Shown piece after piece: positions 55,550 through 63,629 of a stretch of DNA of 64,000 nucleotides. Made by a program: the position numbers and the translations under genes. Numbering within the stretch: the first letter of the stretch is position 1; each line of letters opens with the position of its first letter. Source of the stretch: DATFQI01 sp963816955 (lineage in GTDB: Bacteria; Actinomycetota; Thermoleophilia; Solirubrobacterales; Solirubrobacteraceae); assembly GCA_963816955.1 (NCBI GenBank), contig CAWFME010000007.1, positions 124,001-188,000 of the forward strand, given 5' to 3'. Under the pieces are notes generated by a model that worked only from the letters and a program-made list of their open reading frames with translations, searched no databases and had not been told where the DNA came from.

Positions 55550-56494
55550 ATGGCCCCCGAGCTGATCACCGCCACCGGCTCCGTGCCCCCGTCGCTCGCA
55601 CGCGTGGAGGAGCCCAGCCGCCCGCCGTTCCGCGTCGGGCTCGTCCAGCAGCGCTGGCACGAGGACCCGGCCGTGCACGAGGCGGCGCTGGCCGAGGGGA
55701 TCGCGATGGCGGCGGGGGAGGGCGCGAAGCTCGTCTGCCTGCAGGAGCTCACGCTCTCGCCCTACTTCGCCGTCACGCCGGACGCCATCGGCGAGGCCGA
55801 GGCGATGGCCGAGCCGATCCCCGACGGCCCCACGACGCAGTTCGCGGCCCGCTGCGCGACCGAGCACGGCATCCACGTGCACGCCTCGCTCTACGAGCGC
55901 GCCGAGGACGGCGGGCTGGGCTACAACACGGCGATCGTCGTCGGGCCCGACGGCGCGGTCGTCGCGCGCACGCGCAAGCTCCACATCCCCGTCACGGCCG
56001 GCTACTACGAGGACAAGTACTTCCGCCCGGGCGACGACGAGAAGGGCTATCCCGTCGTCGAGCTGGGCGACGGGCGCTTCGGCTTCCCGACCTGCTGGGA
56101 CCAGTGGTTCCCGGAGCTCGCGCGCGCGTACTCGCTCGGCGGCGCCGAGGTGATCGTCTACCCGACCGCGATCGGCTCGGAGCCCGACCATCCCGACTTC
56201 GACACCGAGCCGTTGTGGGAGCGGGTGATCACCGGCAACGGGATCGCCAACGGCACGTTCATGGTCGCCGTCAACCGGATCGGGGACGAGCCGCCGCTGC
56301 GCTTCTACGGCTCGTCCTTCATCTCCGATCCCTACGGCCGGGTCCTCGTGCAAGCACCGCGGGACGAGCCCGCGGTGCTGGTCGCCGACCTCGACCTGGA
56401 CCAGCGCCGCGACTGGCTGGCGCTGTTCCCGTTCCTGCAGACGCGGCGTCCTGAGACGTACGCCGCGCTGCTGGATTCGGTCGAGCCCGCCTAG
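55550..56494 (+). CDS. aguB: Nitrilase-superfamily amidase, probable N-carbamoylputrescine amidase
   Basis: This is a CN-hydrolase of 314 residues with the catalytic triad Glu66 (CLQELTLSPYF), Lys143 (RKLHIP) and Cys182 (PTCWDQWFPE). The sequences DKYFRPGDD and PTCWDQWFPELAR are typical of N-carbamoylputrescine amidases, which release putrescine, CO2 and ammonia. Together with agmatine deiminase upstream it would turn agmatine into putrescine. The gene name rests on context as well as motif similarity. The stop shares CTAG with the convergent secreted protein gene. Confidence 0.88.
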   Translation: MAPELITATGSVPPSLARVEEPSRPPFRVGLVQQRWHEDPAVHEAALAEGIAMAAGEGAKLVCLQELTLSPYFAVTPDAIGEAEAMAEPIPDGPTTQFAARCATEHGIHVHASLYERAEDGGLGYNTAIVVGPDGAVVARTRKLHIPVTAGYYEDKYFRPGDDEKGYPVVELGDGRFGFPTCWDQWFPELARAYSLGGAEVIVYPTAIGSEPDHPDFDTEPLWERVITGNGIANGTFMVAVNRIGDEPPLRFYGSSFISDPYGRVLVQAPRDEPAVLVADLDLDQRRDWLALFPFLQTRRPETYAALLDSVEPA

Positions 56495-57126
56495 CGCATC
56501 CGGTACGGATCGACGTAGACGTCGTCGATCTGCCAGGAGCCGAGCAGCGGGAAGAACCGGAACCGGACCGGCGTCTTGTCGCTGTGCGACAGCGTCAGGA
56601 TGTTCGCGATCAGCGGCATCGACGCGGTGGGGTGCCACGAACTGCCCCCGAGGTCGCCCGGCAGCACCGGGAGCCAGAGGGAGAGGCCGAGGCTGGTCTT
56701 CACCTGCATCTGCACGTTGAGCGTCGACACGAGGCCCAGCAGGGCGCTGTTGCGCTTGGCGAACAGGCGCAGGGTCGGCTCGCTGAGGCCGACACAGGTG
56801 AACGGCGAGACGGCGGCGCTGCCACCGGGCAGCGACAGGGACCTGCTGTCGCTCGAACCGCCGACCTTGTAGGTCTCGTTGCCCGACACGATCTTGGCGC
56901 CGCCGCTGAGCTGCCACGCGGCCGTCCCGGCCTCGAACGAGCCGCCCGGCAGCAGCTTGTAGTTGGCGTCGTCGCCGAAGCGCGCGAACGGCTGGGTGAT
57001 GGGGCCGTCGTCACAGCCGGCAGCCGACTCGGTGAGCAGGCCGGCATTGGCCGTGGAAGCGAACGCCGCGGAGGCGATCGTGGCGATGATGGCGGTCGCG
57101 ACCATGCGACCAAAGTTGCGGTGCAT
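56491..57126 (-). CDS. Secreted hypothetical protein
   Basis: This 211-residue exported protein has a signal peptide (residues 1-28, ending ASTANAG). The mature part has GGSFEAGTAAWQLSGGAKIV and SLSLPGGSAAVSPFTCVGL, and ends with LLGSWQIDDVYVDPYRMR. The opening Gly-Ser-Phe-Glu-x-Gly-x-x-x-Trp pattern is that of a carbohydrate-binding-module-like (CBM4/9) jelly roll. Two cysteines could form one disulfide. No enzymatic motif is seen. Function is unknown; surface binding is possible. Confidence 0.75.
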   Translation of the reverse strand: MHRNFGRMVATAIIATIASAAFASTANAGLLTESAAGCDDGPITQPFARFGDDANYKLLPGGSFEAGTAAWQLSGGAKIVSGNETYKVGGSSDSRSLSLPGGSAAVSPFTCVGLSEPTLRLFAKRNSALLGLVSTLNVQMQVKTSLGLSLWLPVLPGDLGGSSWHPTASMPLIANILTLSHSDKTPVRFRFFPLLGSWQIDDVYVDPYRMR

Positions 57127-57231
57127 CTGGGTGAGTCCCTTCGTCTGTGACGACTCGTTGTGCTTCTCAAGTCGGTGCGCCGAGAAGCCGAGTAGATAGG
57201 ACATGCGTCGAAGATCGGCGCATCTACACGA

Positions 57232-58641
57232 ATGTCCGATACGCGCACTCACATGGACGCCTCGCGCGAGCGCCTGCTGGAGGAGACGCTTGAACGCCGG
57301 CACCGCGATCTCGACCGCCGCGAGCGGCTCGGGAATCGCCTGTTCGCCGGCGCCTTCATGGCCGTCGCGCTGGCCGTCGCGCTGCTCGCCGACGCCGAGC
57401 GGTCGTTCTCGCCGTGGCTCGCCCTGCTGTTCGTCGTGGCGTACGCGATCGTGGGCGCGGTCGAGGTCTGGGGCGACACCGGAAACGCCGTCCCGACGCA
57501 GATCGTCTTCGTGCCGATGCTGCTCCTGCTCCCGACGCCGCTGGTCCCGGTGCTCGTCGCAGCCGCCACGGTGCTCACCGCCTCGGCCCAGGCGCTCCGC
57601 GGAGGCGTCGCGCTCAGCCGCAGCCCGCTCGCCGTCGGCGACGCCTGGTTCAGCTTCGGCCCGGTGCTCGTGCTGGTCGCGCTCGACGCCCAGCACCCCG
57701 GCTGGCACCACTGGTGGGTGTACGGGCTCGCGCTGGCGGCGCAGCTGCTGGCCGACGGGCTCATGACGTGCGCTCGCGTGTGGGTGCACCATCGGATCCC
57801 GCCGAAGGCGCTGCTGCCGGACCTCCGGATGGTCTATCGCGTCGACGTCCTGCTCTTCCCGGTCGGGCTGCTCGCCGCCGTCGCCGCCGCCGACGTGCCC
57901 GCCGCCTCGCTGCTCGTGCTGCCGCTTGCCTATCTGCTGCTCTCGTTCTCGCTCGAGCGCGAGGCCAGCATGCGCAAGTCGCTCGAGCTCGGGCGCGCCT
58001 ACCGCGGCACGGCGCTGCTGCTGCGCGACCTGCTCGAGGAGGACGACGAGTACACCGGCCGCCACACGGAGGACGTCGTCGGCCTCACGACCTCCGTGGC
58101 CGAGCGGATGGGCCTCGACGAGGACACCCGCCGCGCCGCCGAGCTCGGCGCGCTGCTGCACGACATCGGCAAGATCGCCGTCCCCGACGAGATCATCAAC
58201 AAGGCCGGGCCGCTGAATGACGAGGAGTGGGCGATCATGAAGACCCACACCGTCGAGGGCGAGCGGATGCTGGCCCAGGTCGGCGGCCTGCTGGCCGACA
58301 TCGGCCTCGTCGTGCGCGCCTCGCACGAGCGCTGGGACGGCGGCGGCTATCCCGACGGCCTGGCCGGCGAGCAGATCCCGCTGGCGGCCTGCATCGTCTC
58401 CGCCTGCGACGCCTTCAACGCGATGACCACCGACCGCTCCTACCGCAAGGCGCTTCCGCTCTCGGTCGCTCTCGCGGAGCTGCGCAAGCACAGCGGGACC
58501 CAGTTCTGCCCCGCGGTAGTGGAGGCGCTCGTGACCCACGTGCTCGAGGCTGAGGCCAAGGCTTCCGAGTGGGAGGTCACCGTGGCTTCTGGGGCCGCGC
58601 CTGCGGCCCCTCCGGCGCTTCCCGCGCCCCACAAGGCCTAG
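57232..58641 (+). CDS. Membrane-bound HD-GYP cyclic-di-GMP phosphodiesterase
   Basis: This 469-residue protein has about six membrane helices in residues 40-245, a short linker and an HD-GYP domain in 260-430. The metal motif is in LLHDIGKIAVPDEIINK and the GYP motif in RWDGGGYPDGLAGEQIP, both intact; further conserved blocks are ASHERWDGG and ACDAFNAMTTDRSYRKA. It is the second HD-GYP protein in the window. Unlike the first it has a multi-helix membrane sensor of the 7TM/MASE-like kind and no CHASE2 domain. Confidence 0.92.
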   Translation: MSDTRTHMDASRERLLEETLERRHRDLDRRERLGNRLFAGAFMAVALAVALLADAERSFSPWLALLFVVAYAIVGAVEVWGDTGNAVPTQIVFVPMLLLLPTPLVPVLVAAATVLTASAQALRGGVALSRSPLAVGDAWFSFGPVLVLVALDAQHPGWHHWWVYGLALAAQLLADGLMTCARVWVHHRIPPKALLPDLRMVYRVDVLLFPVGLLAAVAAADVPAASLLVLPLAYLLLSFSLEREASMRKSLELGRAYRGTALLLRDLLEEDDEYTGRHTEDVVGLTTSVAERMGLDEDTRRAAELGALLHDIGKIAVPDEIINKAGPLNDEEWAIMKTHTVEGERMLAQVGGLLADIGLVVRASHERWDGGGYPDGLAGEQIPLAACIVSACDAFNAMTTDRSYRKALPLSVALAELRKHSGTQFCPAVVEALVTHVLEAEAKASEWEVTVASGAAPAAPPALPAPHKA

Positions 58642-58663
58642 CTAGCCGTCTCGAACGTCAACG

Positions 58664-58699
58664 GCGGCTGGGTAGGGGAGCGAGGGAGCTGCCCGCAGC
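58664..58699 (+). repeat. 36-bp dispersed repeat, copy 2
   Basis: It begins GCGGCTGGGTAGGGGAGCGA, 22 bp after the HD-GYP stop, and matches the reverse complement of 43715-43750 at 33 of 36 positions. It can form a small GCTG/CAGC hairpin at its end and may be a terminator-like element. Confidence 0.7.
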
Positions 58700-58752
58700 G
58701 GCCGCTCGCGGGAAACCGGGGCGTTCCAGGCACACCTCACCTTCCCTGTGAC

Positions 58753-59166
58753 TTACGCCGGGGCCATGCCCCCGGCCAACGCCTCGGCATCGGACGGACC
58801 CGTGTGGCAGACCGCCTCGACGTTGTTGCCGTCGGGGTCGAGCACGAAGGCGGCGTAGTAGCGCTCGTGGTACTGCGGCCGGCGCCCCGGGGCGCCGTTG
58901 TCGGTCCCGCCGGCCTCCAGGGCCGCGGCGTGGAAGGCATCGACGGTCGCGGGATCGGCGGCCAGGAACGCGATGTGCATCGGGGCGCGCGGCTCGCCCT
59001 CCCTCAGCCCGAGGTCCTCGCTGCCCTCGGGACCGATGCCGATCCCGATCTCGCCGTAGTCGACGACGTGCGCGCCGAACGGGACCAGCGCGGCCTCGTA
59101 GAACGCCCGCGAGGCGGCGAGGTCGCGCACCATCACGGTGATGTGGTCGATGAACGGCGCGCGCAC
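58753..59166 (-). CDS. VOC-family (glyoxalase/bleomycin-resistance-like) protein
   Basis: This 137-residue protein with two beta-alpha-beta-beta-beta modules opens FIDHITVMVRDLAASRAFYEAAL and ends with AAFVLDPDGNNVEAVCH, a standard vicinal-oxygen-chelate pattern. The metal-ligand candidates are His near the start, His in APMHIAFLA and Glu in NVEAV. Members include dioxygenases, isomerases and antibiotic-binding proteins; the substrate is not readable. It lies 52 bp upstream of the wall hydrolase gene on the same strand. Confidence 0.9.
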   Translation of the reverse strand: MRAPFIDHITVMVRDLAASRAFYEAALVPFGAHVVDYGEIGIGIGPEGSEDLGLREGEPRAPMHIAFLAADPATVDAFHAAALEAGGTDNGAPGRRPQYHERYYAAFVLDPDGNNVEAVCHTGPSDAEALAGGMAPA

Positions 59167-59218
59167 GCCGCCCTGCCTACCCCGAGCCGTATCCGGCCAC
59201 GCTCGCCGCAGCGGGGCG

Positions 59219-61711
59219 CTACTCGCCCTTGTGGGCGTGCGAGGCGTTCTTGGTGACCTTCAGCGAGAACTTCGAGGGCGCCTCGCGCACCTCGGGGTTG
59301 TCGATCTCGCCGATGCGGTCGATCAGCTTGATCCACTGCTCGGGCTTGAGGATCGCGTCGATCCGGCGCGCGGCCTTCTTGCTCTGGCCGTAGAGCGGCC
59401 GCCAGCCCACGTGGATGTGGTCGGCGTGGTCGCCCATCGCGAAGGTGTTGTCGGTGCCGTCGTAGGTCATCAGGGAGATGATCTGGTGCGGCTTCATCGT
59501 GCCCTGCAGGGTCAGCAGGCGCTGGATCGTGACGTCGGTGATGGAGCCCGAGCCCTGGTGGCCCATGATCGGCATGCCGTTGACGGCGGCGATGTCGACC
59601 GCGCTGCCCGTGGAGTGCTCGGAGACGTTGCCCGAGGCGGTCAGGTAGCCGTGGCCGCAGCGCAGGGAGGAGACCGTCGGCTTCAGGCCCGAGGAGGCCA
59701 GGTACTCGAGGGTGGCGAGCACGCGCCGGTCGATCTGGCCCGAGCGGATGTCGGCGGCGCCGCAGCCGTAGATGTCGATCCGCGGGTTGTTGGTGACCCG
59801 CTGGATCAGCGTCTCCTTGCTCATCAGCAGGATCTGGCCGATCGTGGGCGTCTTGGCGTCGTCGCCCACGAACGGGTTCTTCTTCGCGGCGCGGTAGATC
59901 GCGGTCGACTCGAGCAGCTTCCAGCCGTCGAGGATCGGCTTCGGGTCGACGCGCGGGGCGCCGCGGCCGGCCGGGCGGATCTCGAAGAGCATGTGCGAGG
60001 CCTTGCGCGGCGCGCCCTTGCCGATCCGGCCGAGCACCGTGCCGCCGATGACGCGGGCGCCCTGGCGCATCTTCTTGGTGACGAAGTCCTTCTTGTCGAA
60101 GCCGATCGGGGCGGTGTCGGACGGCGTCAGCGCGGGGGAGAGGCCGAGCTGGGCGGCGCCGCCGGCGGCCTTCGCGTTCGGGCGCTCCGGGTGGGCGAAC
60201 AGGCGCTCCTTGGCGGGCGCGGCGGCGGTGGCCGTCGTGGCCTTCTTCGCGCTCAGGCGCTGCTTGACTGGCTTGGCGGCCGCCTTGCTCTTGCGGGCGG
60301 GCGCCTTCGTGGCCGAGGCGGCGGCCTCCGGCGACTTGTCGAGCTTGAGCTCGCGGCGGATCTCCGAGCGCTTGGCCGTGCGCTTCCTCGGCGACGGGTA
60401 GGTCGCGGCGACCTGGCCGAGGTGCGCGTAGGTGTAGGTGTTGCCGTAGACGTCGAGCAGCTTCACGAAGCGGCCGAGGCGCTTGCTGCGGCCGATCCGG
60501 ACGACCTTGCCGTCGTTGACGGCGATCACGCGCGCGCCCTTCTTGGCGAAGATGTCGATCCCTCGGCGGCGGCCGTCGGACTCGACGACGACGGCGGCGT
60601 TGGCGCCCTGGCGGACGCGGCGCTCGCGCTCGGCCTTCTCGAGCTTGCCGGCGTAGGTGGCCTTCGCGTGGACGGGGAAGCGGCCCTGCGTCAGCCCCGT
60701 GAGCGAGCCGACGAGGTCGCTCGGCAGGCCGCCGATGACGCGTGCGCGCAGCAGCACGGAGTCGACGTACCAGTCGGCGTGGTTGTAGGCGAAGATCGCA
60801 CGCCGTAGGTCTGTGTCGGCGCCGGCGGCGCGCAGGTAGCGCGCGGCCGCGAAGATGGCGTCGACCGGGTTGTAGGGGTCCTTGACGCCGTCGCGGTTGG
60901 CGTCGACGCCGTACATCTTCCAGGTGGCCGGCATGAACTGCATCCAGCCCAGCGCGCCGGCGTAGGAGACGTTGAGATTGCGGCCGTAGTCCGTCTCGAT
61001 CTCGTTGATCGCCGCCAGGACCTCCCAGCGCACCCCGTACTGCATGCCGGCGGCCTGGTAGATCGACAGGAGGAAGGGAGGGATGCGGAACTTGTCGATG
61101 AAGAAGTTCGGGACGCCGATCGGAGCGGGCCCGACCGTCGCGACCGAGTAGCTCGGGTTCGTCGGAGCGGGGGCACCGGTCGAGGTGGTCAGCGTCGGGG
61201 CCGGGACCCGGACCTGATCCTGATCGTGCTGATTGTCACGATCGGTCTCCTTGACCTTGCAGTCTCGACCTGAAGTTGAGGTTGAGCACTTCTCGACCTT
61301 GACGACCTTCTCCTCGGAGTTGGTCCTCTTGGTCGGCGACTTGCGCTCGACGCCCTTCGACGGACCGGCGGGGGCGGGGGTGTGGCCCGGCGTGGCCGTG
61401 CCGGTCGCCGCGGGGGCCGGGGAGGCGGTCGCGGTCTGCTCCGGGGCGGCCTCGGGCGTGGCCGCGTCGGACGTGGGGGCCTGCGTGGCCGTCTCGGTCG
61501 GCGCCTGCGTGGCGGTCTCGGTGGGAGCCTCCGTCGGGATCGTCGTCACCTCGGGCGCCGCGGTCTCCGCGGGCGGGGCGGTGGCGATCACCGTGGGCGT
61601 GGTATCCGGCGAGCTCGTGGGCTCCGGCGCCTGCGCGACCGAGGCCGCGCCCAGGATGGCCGCGAAGACCGCTGCTGCGGCCAGCGCGATGACGACGATG
61701 CGACGCATCAT
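59219..61711 (-). CDS. Three-domain cell-wall hydrolase: transglycosylase, degenerate M23, M15-type peptidase
   Basis: This 830-residue secreted protein has a signal peptide (1-28) and a Thr/Pro-rich linker to about 190. A lytic transglycosylase domain lies at about 200-340, with catalytic Glu in NEIETDYGRNLN and GALGWMQFMPATWKMYG. A split M23 domain (about 375-600) is recognisable from GIDIFAKKGARVIAVNDGKVVRI, TYTYAHLG and MLFEIRP; residues expected to be zinc ligands are replaced. The C-terminal part (about 640-800) is M15/VanY-like, with EHSTGSAVDIAAVNG and GDHADHIHVGW. The wide range of activities suggests remodelling of peptidoglycan. Its 5' region (61712-61941) holds large inverted repeats. 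Confidence 0.88.
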   Translation of the reverse strand: MMRRIVVIALAAAAVFAAILGAASVAQAPEPTSSPDTTPTVIATAPPAETAAPEVTTIPTEAPTETATQAPTETATQAPTSDAATPEAAPEQTATASPAPAATGTATPGHTPAPAGPSKGVERKSPTKRTNSEEKVVKVEKCSTSTSGRDCKVKETDRDNQHDQDQVRVPAPTLTTSTGAPAPTNPSYSVATVGPAPIGVPNFFIDKFRIPPFLLSIYQAAGMQYGVRWEVLAAINEIETDYGRNLNVSYAGALGWMQFMPATWKMYGVDANRDGVKDPYNPVDAIFAAARYLRAAGADTDLRRAIFAYNHADWYVDSVLLRARVIGGLPSDLVGSLTGLTQGRFPVHAKATYAGKLEKAERERRVRQGANAAVVVESDGRRRGIDIFAKKGARVIAVNDGKVVRIGRSKRLGRFVKLLDVYGNTYTYAHLGQVAATYPSPRKRTAKRSEIRRELKLDKSPEAAASATKAPARKSKAAAKPVKQRLSAKKATTATAAAPAKERLFAHPERPNAKAAGGAAQLGLSPALTPSDTAPIGFDKKDFVTKKMRQGARVIGGTVLGRIGKGAPRKASHMLFEIRPAGRGAPRVDPKPILDGWKLLESTAIYRAAKKNPFVGDDAKTPTIGQILLMSKETLIQRVTNNPRIDIYGCGAADIRSGQIDRRVLATLEYLASSGLKPTVSSLRCGHGYLTASGNVSEHSTGSAVDIAAVNGMPIMGHQGSGSITDVTIQRLLTLQGTMKPHQIISLMTYDGTDNTFAMGDHADHIHVGWRPLYGQSKKAARRIDAILKPEQWIKLIDRIGEIDNPEVREAPSKFSLKVTKNASHAHKGE

Positions 61712-61767
61712 CGGATCGCCGGCGCCTGGAGGTCGGAGGAAAGGGGGCTCTTCGCGTGCACGTGGAA

Positions 61768-61812
61768 GGGGAGTGGCGGGTCAGATACGACTCTTGCGCC
61801 GCCTGGCTCCCC
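61768..61812 (-). promoter_or_regulatory. Hairpin in the wall-hydrolase leader
   Basis: GGGGAG (61768-61773) with CTCCCC (61807-61812) and GGCGG (61775-61779) with CCGCC (61799-61803) form an interrupted stem, 57 to 101 nt upstream of the wall-hydrolase start. It may be a leader structure. Confidence 0.4.
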
Positions 61813-61840
61813 CTCAGGGTCGGCATCCGGGGGGTCGTTC

Positions 61841-61915
61841 TTGAGCTATCGCAGGCTTCTGGCGGTGGGGTTGTGACCCCATTCGCGGATAGCTCAACCT
61901 TCGATAGAGGTTGAG
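61841..61915. promoter_or_regulatory. Mutually exclusive hairpins between the wall-hydrolase and GNAT genes
   Basis: TTGAGCTATC (61841-61850) pairs perfectly with GATAGCTCAA (61888-61897) around an inner GGGGT-TGTG-ACCCC hairpin (61867-61880). CTCAACCT (61893-61900) also pairs perfectly with AGGTTGAG (61908-61915), sharing bases 61893-61897. The two cannot form together. On the minus strand they lie in the wall-hydrolase leader. Confidence 0.6.
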
Positions 61916-61928
61916 GTACGTCGTTATG

Positions 61929-61934
61929 TACCAT
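61929..61934 (+). promoter_or_regulatory. Candidate -10 element (TACCAT), leaderless start
   Basis: TACCAT lies 7 nt before the GTG start at 61942 of the GNAT gene. Confidence 0.4.
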
Positions 61935-61941
61935 CCAAGGC

Positions 61942-62448
61942 GTGTTCGAGCTGCGTCGGGCGGCGGTGGACGACGCCGAGATCATGCTGGAGACGATGCG
62001 GATCGGCTTCGCCTCCTTCCGGGCCTGGGCGGGCCCGGAATTCGACCCGCCGCCGGTGATGATCGAGTTGCCGCGCGTCCGCGAGGGGCTCGCGCTCCCG
62101 ACGACGTGGGCGCTGCTGGCGTTCTCGGGCACCGAGCCGGCCGGCCACGTGGCGGTGACGCAGGCGCGCGAGCGCGAGGAGCCGCGGGCGGACATCCCGG
62201 GCCTGGCCCACCTGTGGACGCTGTTCGTGCGCCCGCCTTGGTGGGGCAGCGGGCTGGCGACGCGCCTCAACGCCGTCGCCGTCGACGAGGCGGCCCGCCG
62301 CGGCTACACGGCGATGCGCCTCCACACGCCGGCGGGCAACGCCAGGGCGCGCGCCTTCTACGAGCGTGAGGGGTGGCGGACGGACGGCGTCCTGATCCCG
62401 GAGCCCCTGCTGGGCCTCGATCTCGTGGAATACCGCCGCGATCTGTGA
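61942..62448 (+). CDS. GNAT-family N-acetyltransferase
   Basis: This 168-residue acyl-CoA-dependent acetyltransferase has the conserved beta4-alpha3 region HLWTLFVRPPWWGSGLATRLNAVAVDEA, with a shortened acetyl-CoA loop (WWGSGLATRL), and TPAGNARARAFYEREGWRTDG. The substrate is unknown. Its GTGA overlap with the FUSC-like gene suggests a joint transcript. The GTG start is supported by a -10-like hexamer 7 nt upstream and leaves only a short 5' region beyond the inverted repeats. Confidence 0.92.
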   Translation: MFELRRAAVDDAEIMLETMRIGFASFRAWAGPEFDPPPVMIELPRVREGLALPTTWALLAFSGTEPAGHVAVTQAREREEPRADIPGLAHLWTLFVRPPWWGSGLATRLNAVAVDEAARRGYTAMRLHTPAGNARARAFYEREGWRTDGVLIPEPLLGLDLVEYRRDL

Positions 62449-63629
62449 GGATCGATGGGGTGCTCCGCCGGAGGTCCGCCGACTCGCCGACGCTCTCCGA
62501 CCGCGCCGCTCCGCTGATCGAGGAGGCCGCGGAGCGCTCGCGGGTCTCCTGGGGCACGCGGGTCGAGCGCCTGCGGCTGGCCTGGCGCTCGATCTTCCAG
62601 GCCTCGGTGTCCGCCGCGATCGCGTGGCTGATCGCGACGGAGCTGCTCGGCCACTCGCAGCCGTTCTTCGCCCCGGTCGCGGCGATCATCACGCTCGGGA
62701 TCACGGTCGGCCAGCGCGGGCAGCGGGCGGCGGAGGTCGCGCTCGGCGTGGCGCTGGGCATCGCGGTCGCCGACCTGCTGGTGCTCCAGATCGGCACGGG
62801 CACCGCGCAGCTGGCGGTCGTGGTGCTGCTCGCGACCTCGGCCGCGATCTTCCTCGGCAGCGGCCAGATGCTCGCCACCCAGGCCGCCGTGTCCGCCGCG
62901 CTGGTGGCCACGCTGCAGCCGCCGACGGACGGGTTCTCCTTCGAGCGCTTCCTCGACGCGCTGGTCGGCGGCGGCGTGGCGCTCGTGATCAACGCGCTCG
63001 TGCTGCCCGCGCGGCCGCTGGACCTGATGCGGCAGGCCTCGGCGCCGCTGCTGGCCGAGCTCGCGGCGGTGCTCGAGGACATCGCCGTGGCCGTCGAGCG
63101 GCGGGACCAGGAGCTCGCGGTCGCCTCGCTGCAGCGCGCGCGGACGATCGACGAGCTGGCCGCGCGCTTCGAGGAGGCCGTCGACGTGAGCCGCGAGACC
63201 ACCCGTTACGCCCCGCCGCGCCGCCGCTCGCGCGGCGTCGTGGAGAGCTACGCGGACGCGGCGGGCCGGATCGACCTCGCGGTCCGCAACGTCCGCGTGC
63301 TGGCCCGCGGCACGATCCGGGCCCTCTCGCTGGACGAGAACGTGCCGCCGGACATCGCGGTCGCGCTCCGCGACCTGGCCGCTGCGGTGCGCGCGGTGCC
63401 CGACGCGCTCGACGACCCGGACGCCATCGAGGCCGTCCGCGACCCCGCGGTGCGGGCCGCCGCCGAGGCCACGAAGGTGCTCGAGGCCACGGGCAACCTG
63501 TCCGTGAGCGTGATCGTCGGGCAGATCCGCTCGACGGCCGCCGACCTCCTCGCGGCCACCGGGATGAGCCACGAGGGCGCCGCAGGCGCCATCCGGGACG
63601 CCGTCCGCGAGGCCGAGGAGTCGGTGTGA
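62445..63629 (+). CDS. FUSC/ArAE-type membrane protein
   Basis: This 394-residue protein has an N-terminal soluble segment (1-45), a membrane part with roughly five to six helices (about 50-190; FQASVSAAIAWLIATELLG, FAPVAAIITLGITVGQRGQ, GVALVINALVLPARPLDLM) and a helical cytoplasmic C-terminus. GITVGQRGQRAAEVALGVALG and the duplicated-looking helix pattern place it in the fusaric-acid-resistance/aromatic acid exporter family. The role is probably export of aromatic acids, but many such genes are uncharacterised. GTG 62445 overlaps the GNAT stop by 4 bp. Confidence 0.87.
   Translation: MRIDGVLRRRSADSPTLSDRAAPLIEEAAERSRVSWGTRVERLRLAWRSIFQASVSAAIAWLIATELLGHSQPFFAPVAAIITLGITVGQRGQRAAEVALGVALGIAVADLLVLQIGTGTAQLAVVVLLATSAAIFLGSGQMLATQAAVSAALVATLQPPTDGFSFERFLDALVGGGVALVINALVLPARPLDLMRQASAPLLAELAAVLEDIAVAVERRDQELAVASLQRARTIDELAARFEEAVDVSRETTRYAPPRRRSRGVVESYADAAGRIDLAVRNVRVLARGTIRALSLDENVPPDIAVALRDLAAAVRAVPDALDDPDAIEAVRDPAVRAAAEATKVLEATGNLSVSVIVGQIRSTAADLLAATGMSHEGAAGAIRDAVREAEESV

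Noticed and set aside
61712..61941. ydaO/c-di-AMP riboswitch before the wall hydrolase
   Set aside because: Expected by analogy, but the conserved core of that class cannot be found on the minus strand, so only a generic structured leader is claimed.
61880..61955. tRNA-like stretch (GATAGCTCAACC with a later GTTCGAG)
   Set aside because: D-arm-like bases are present but no anticodon arm or acceptor pairing can be built; the bases are better explained by the alternative hairpins and the GNAT start.
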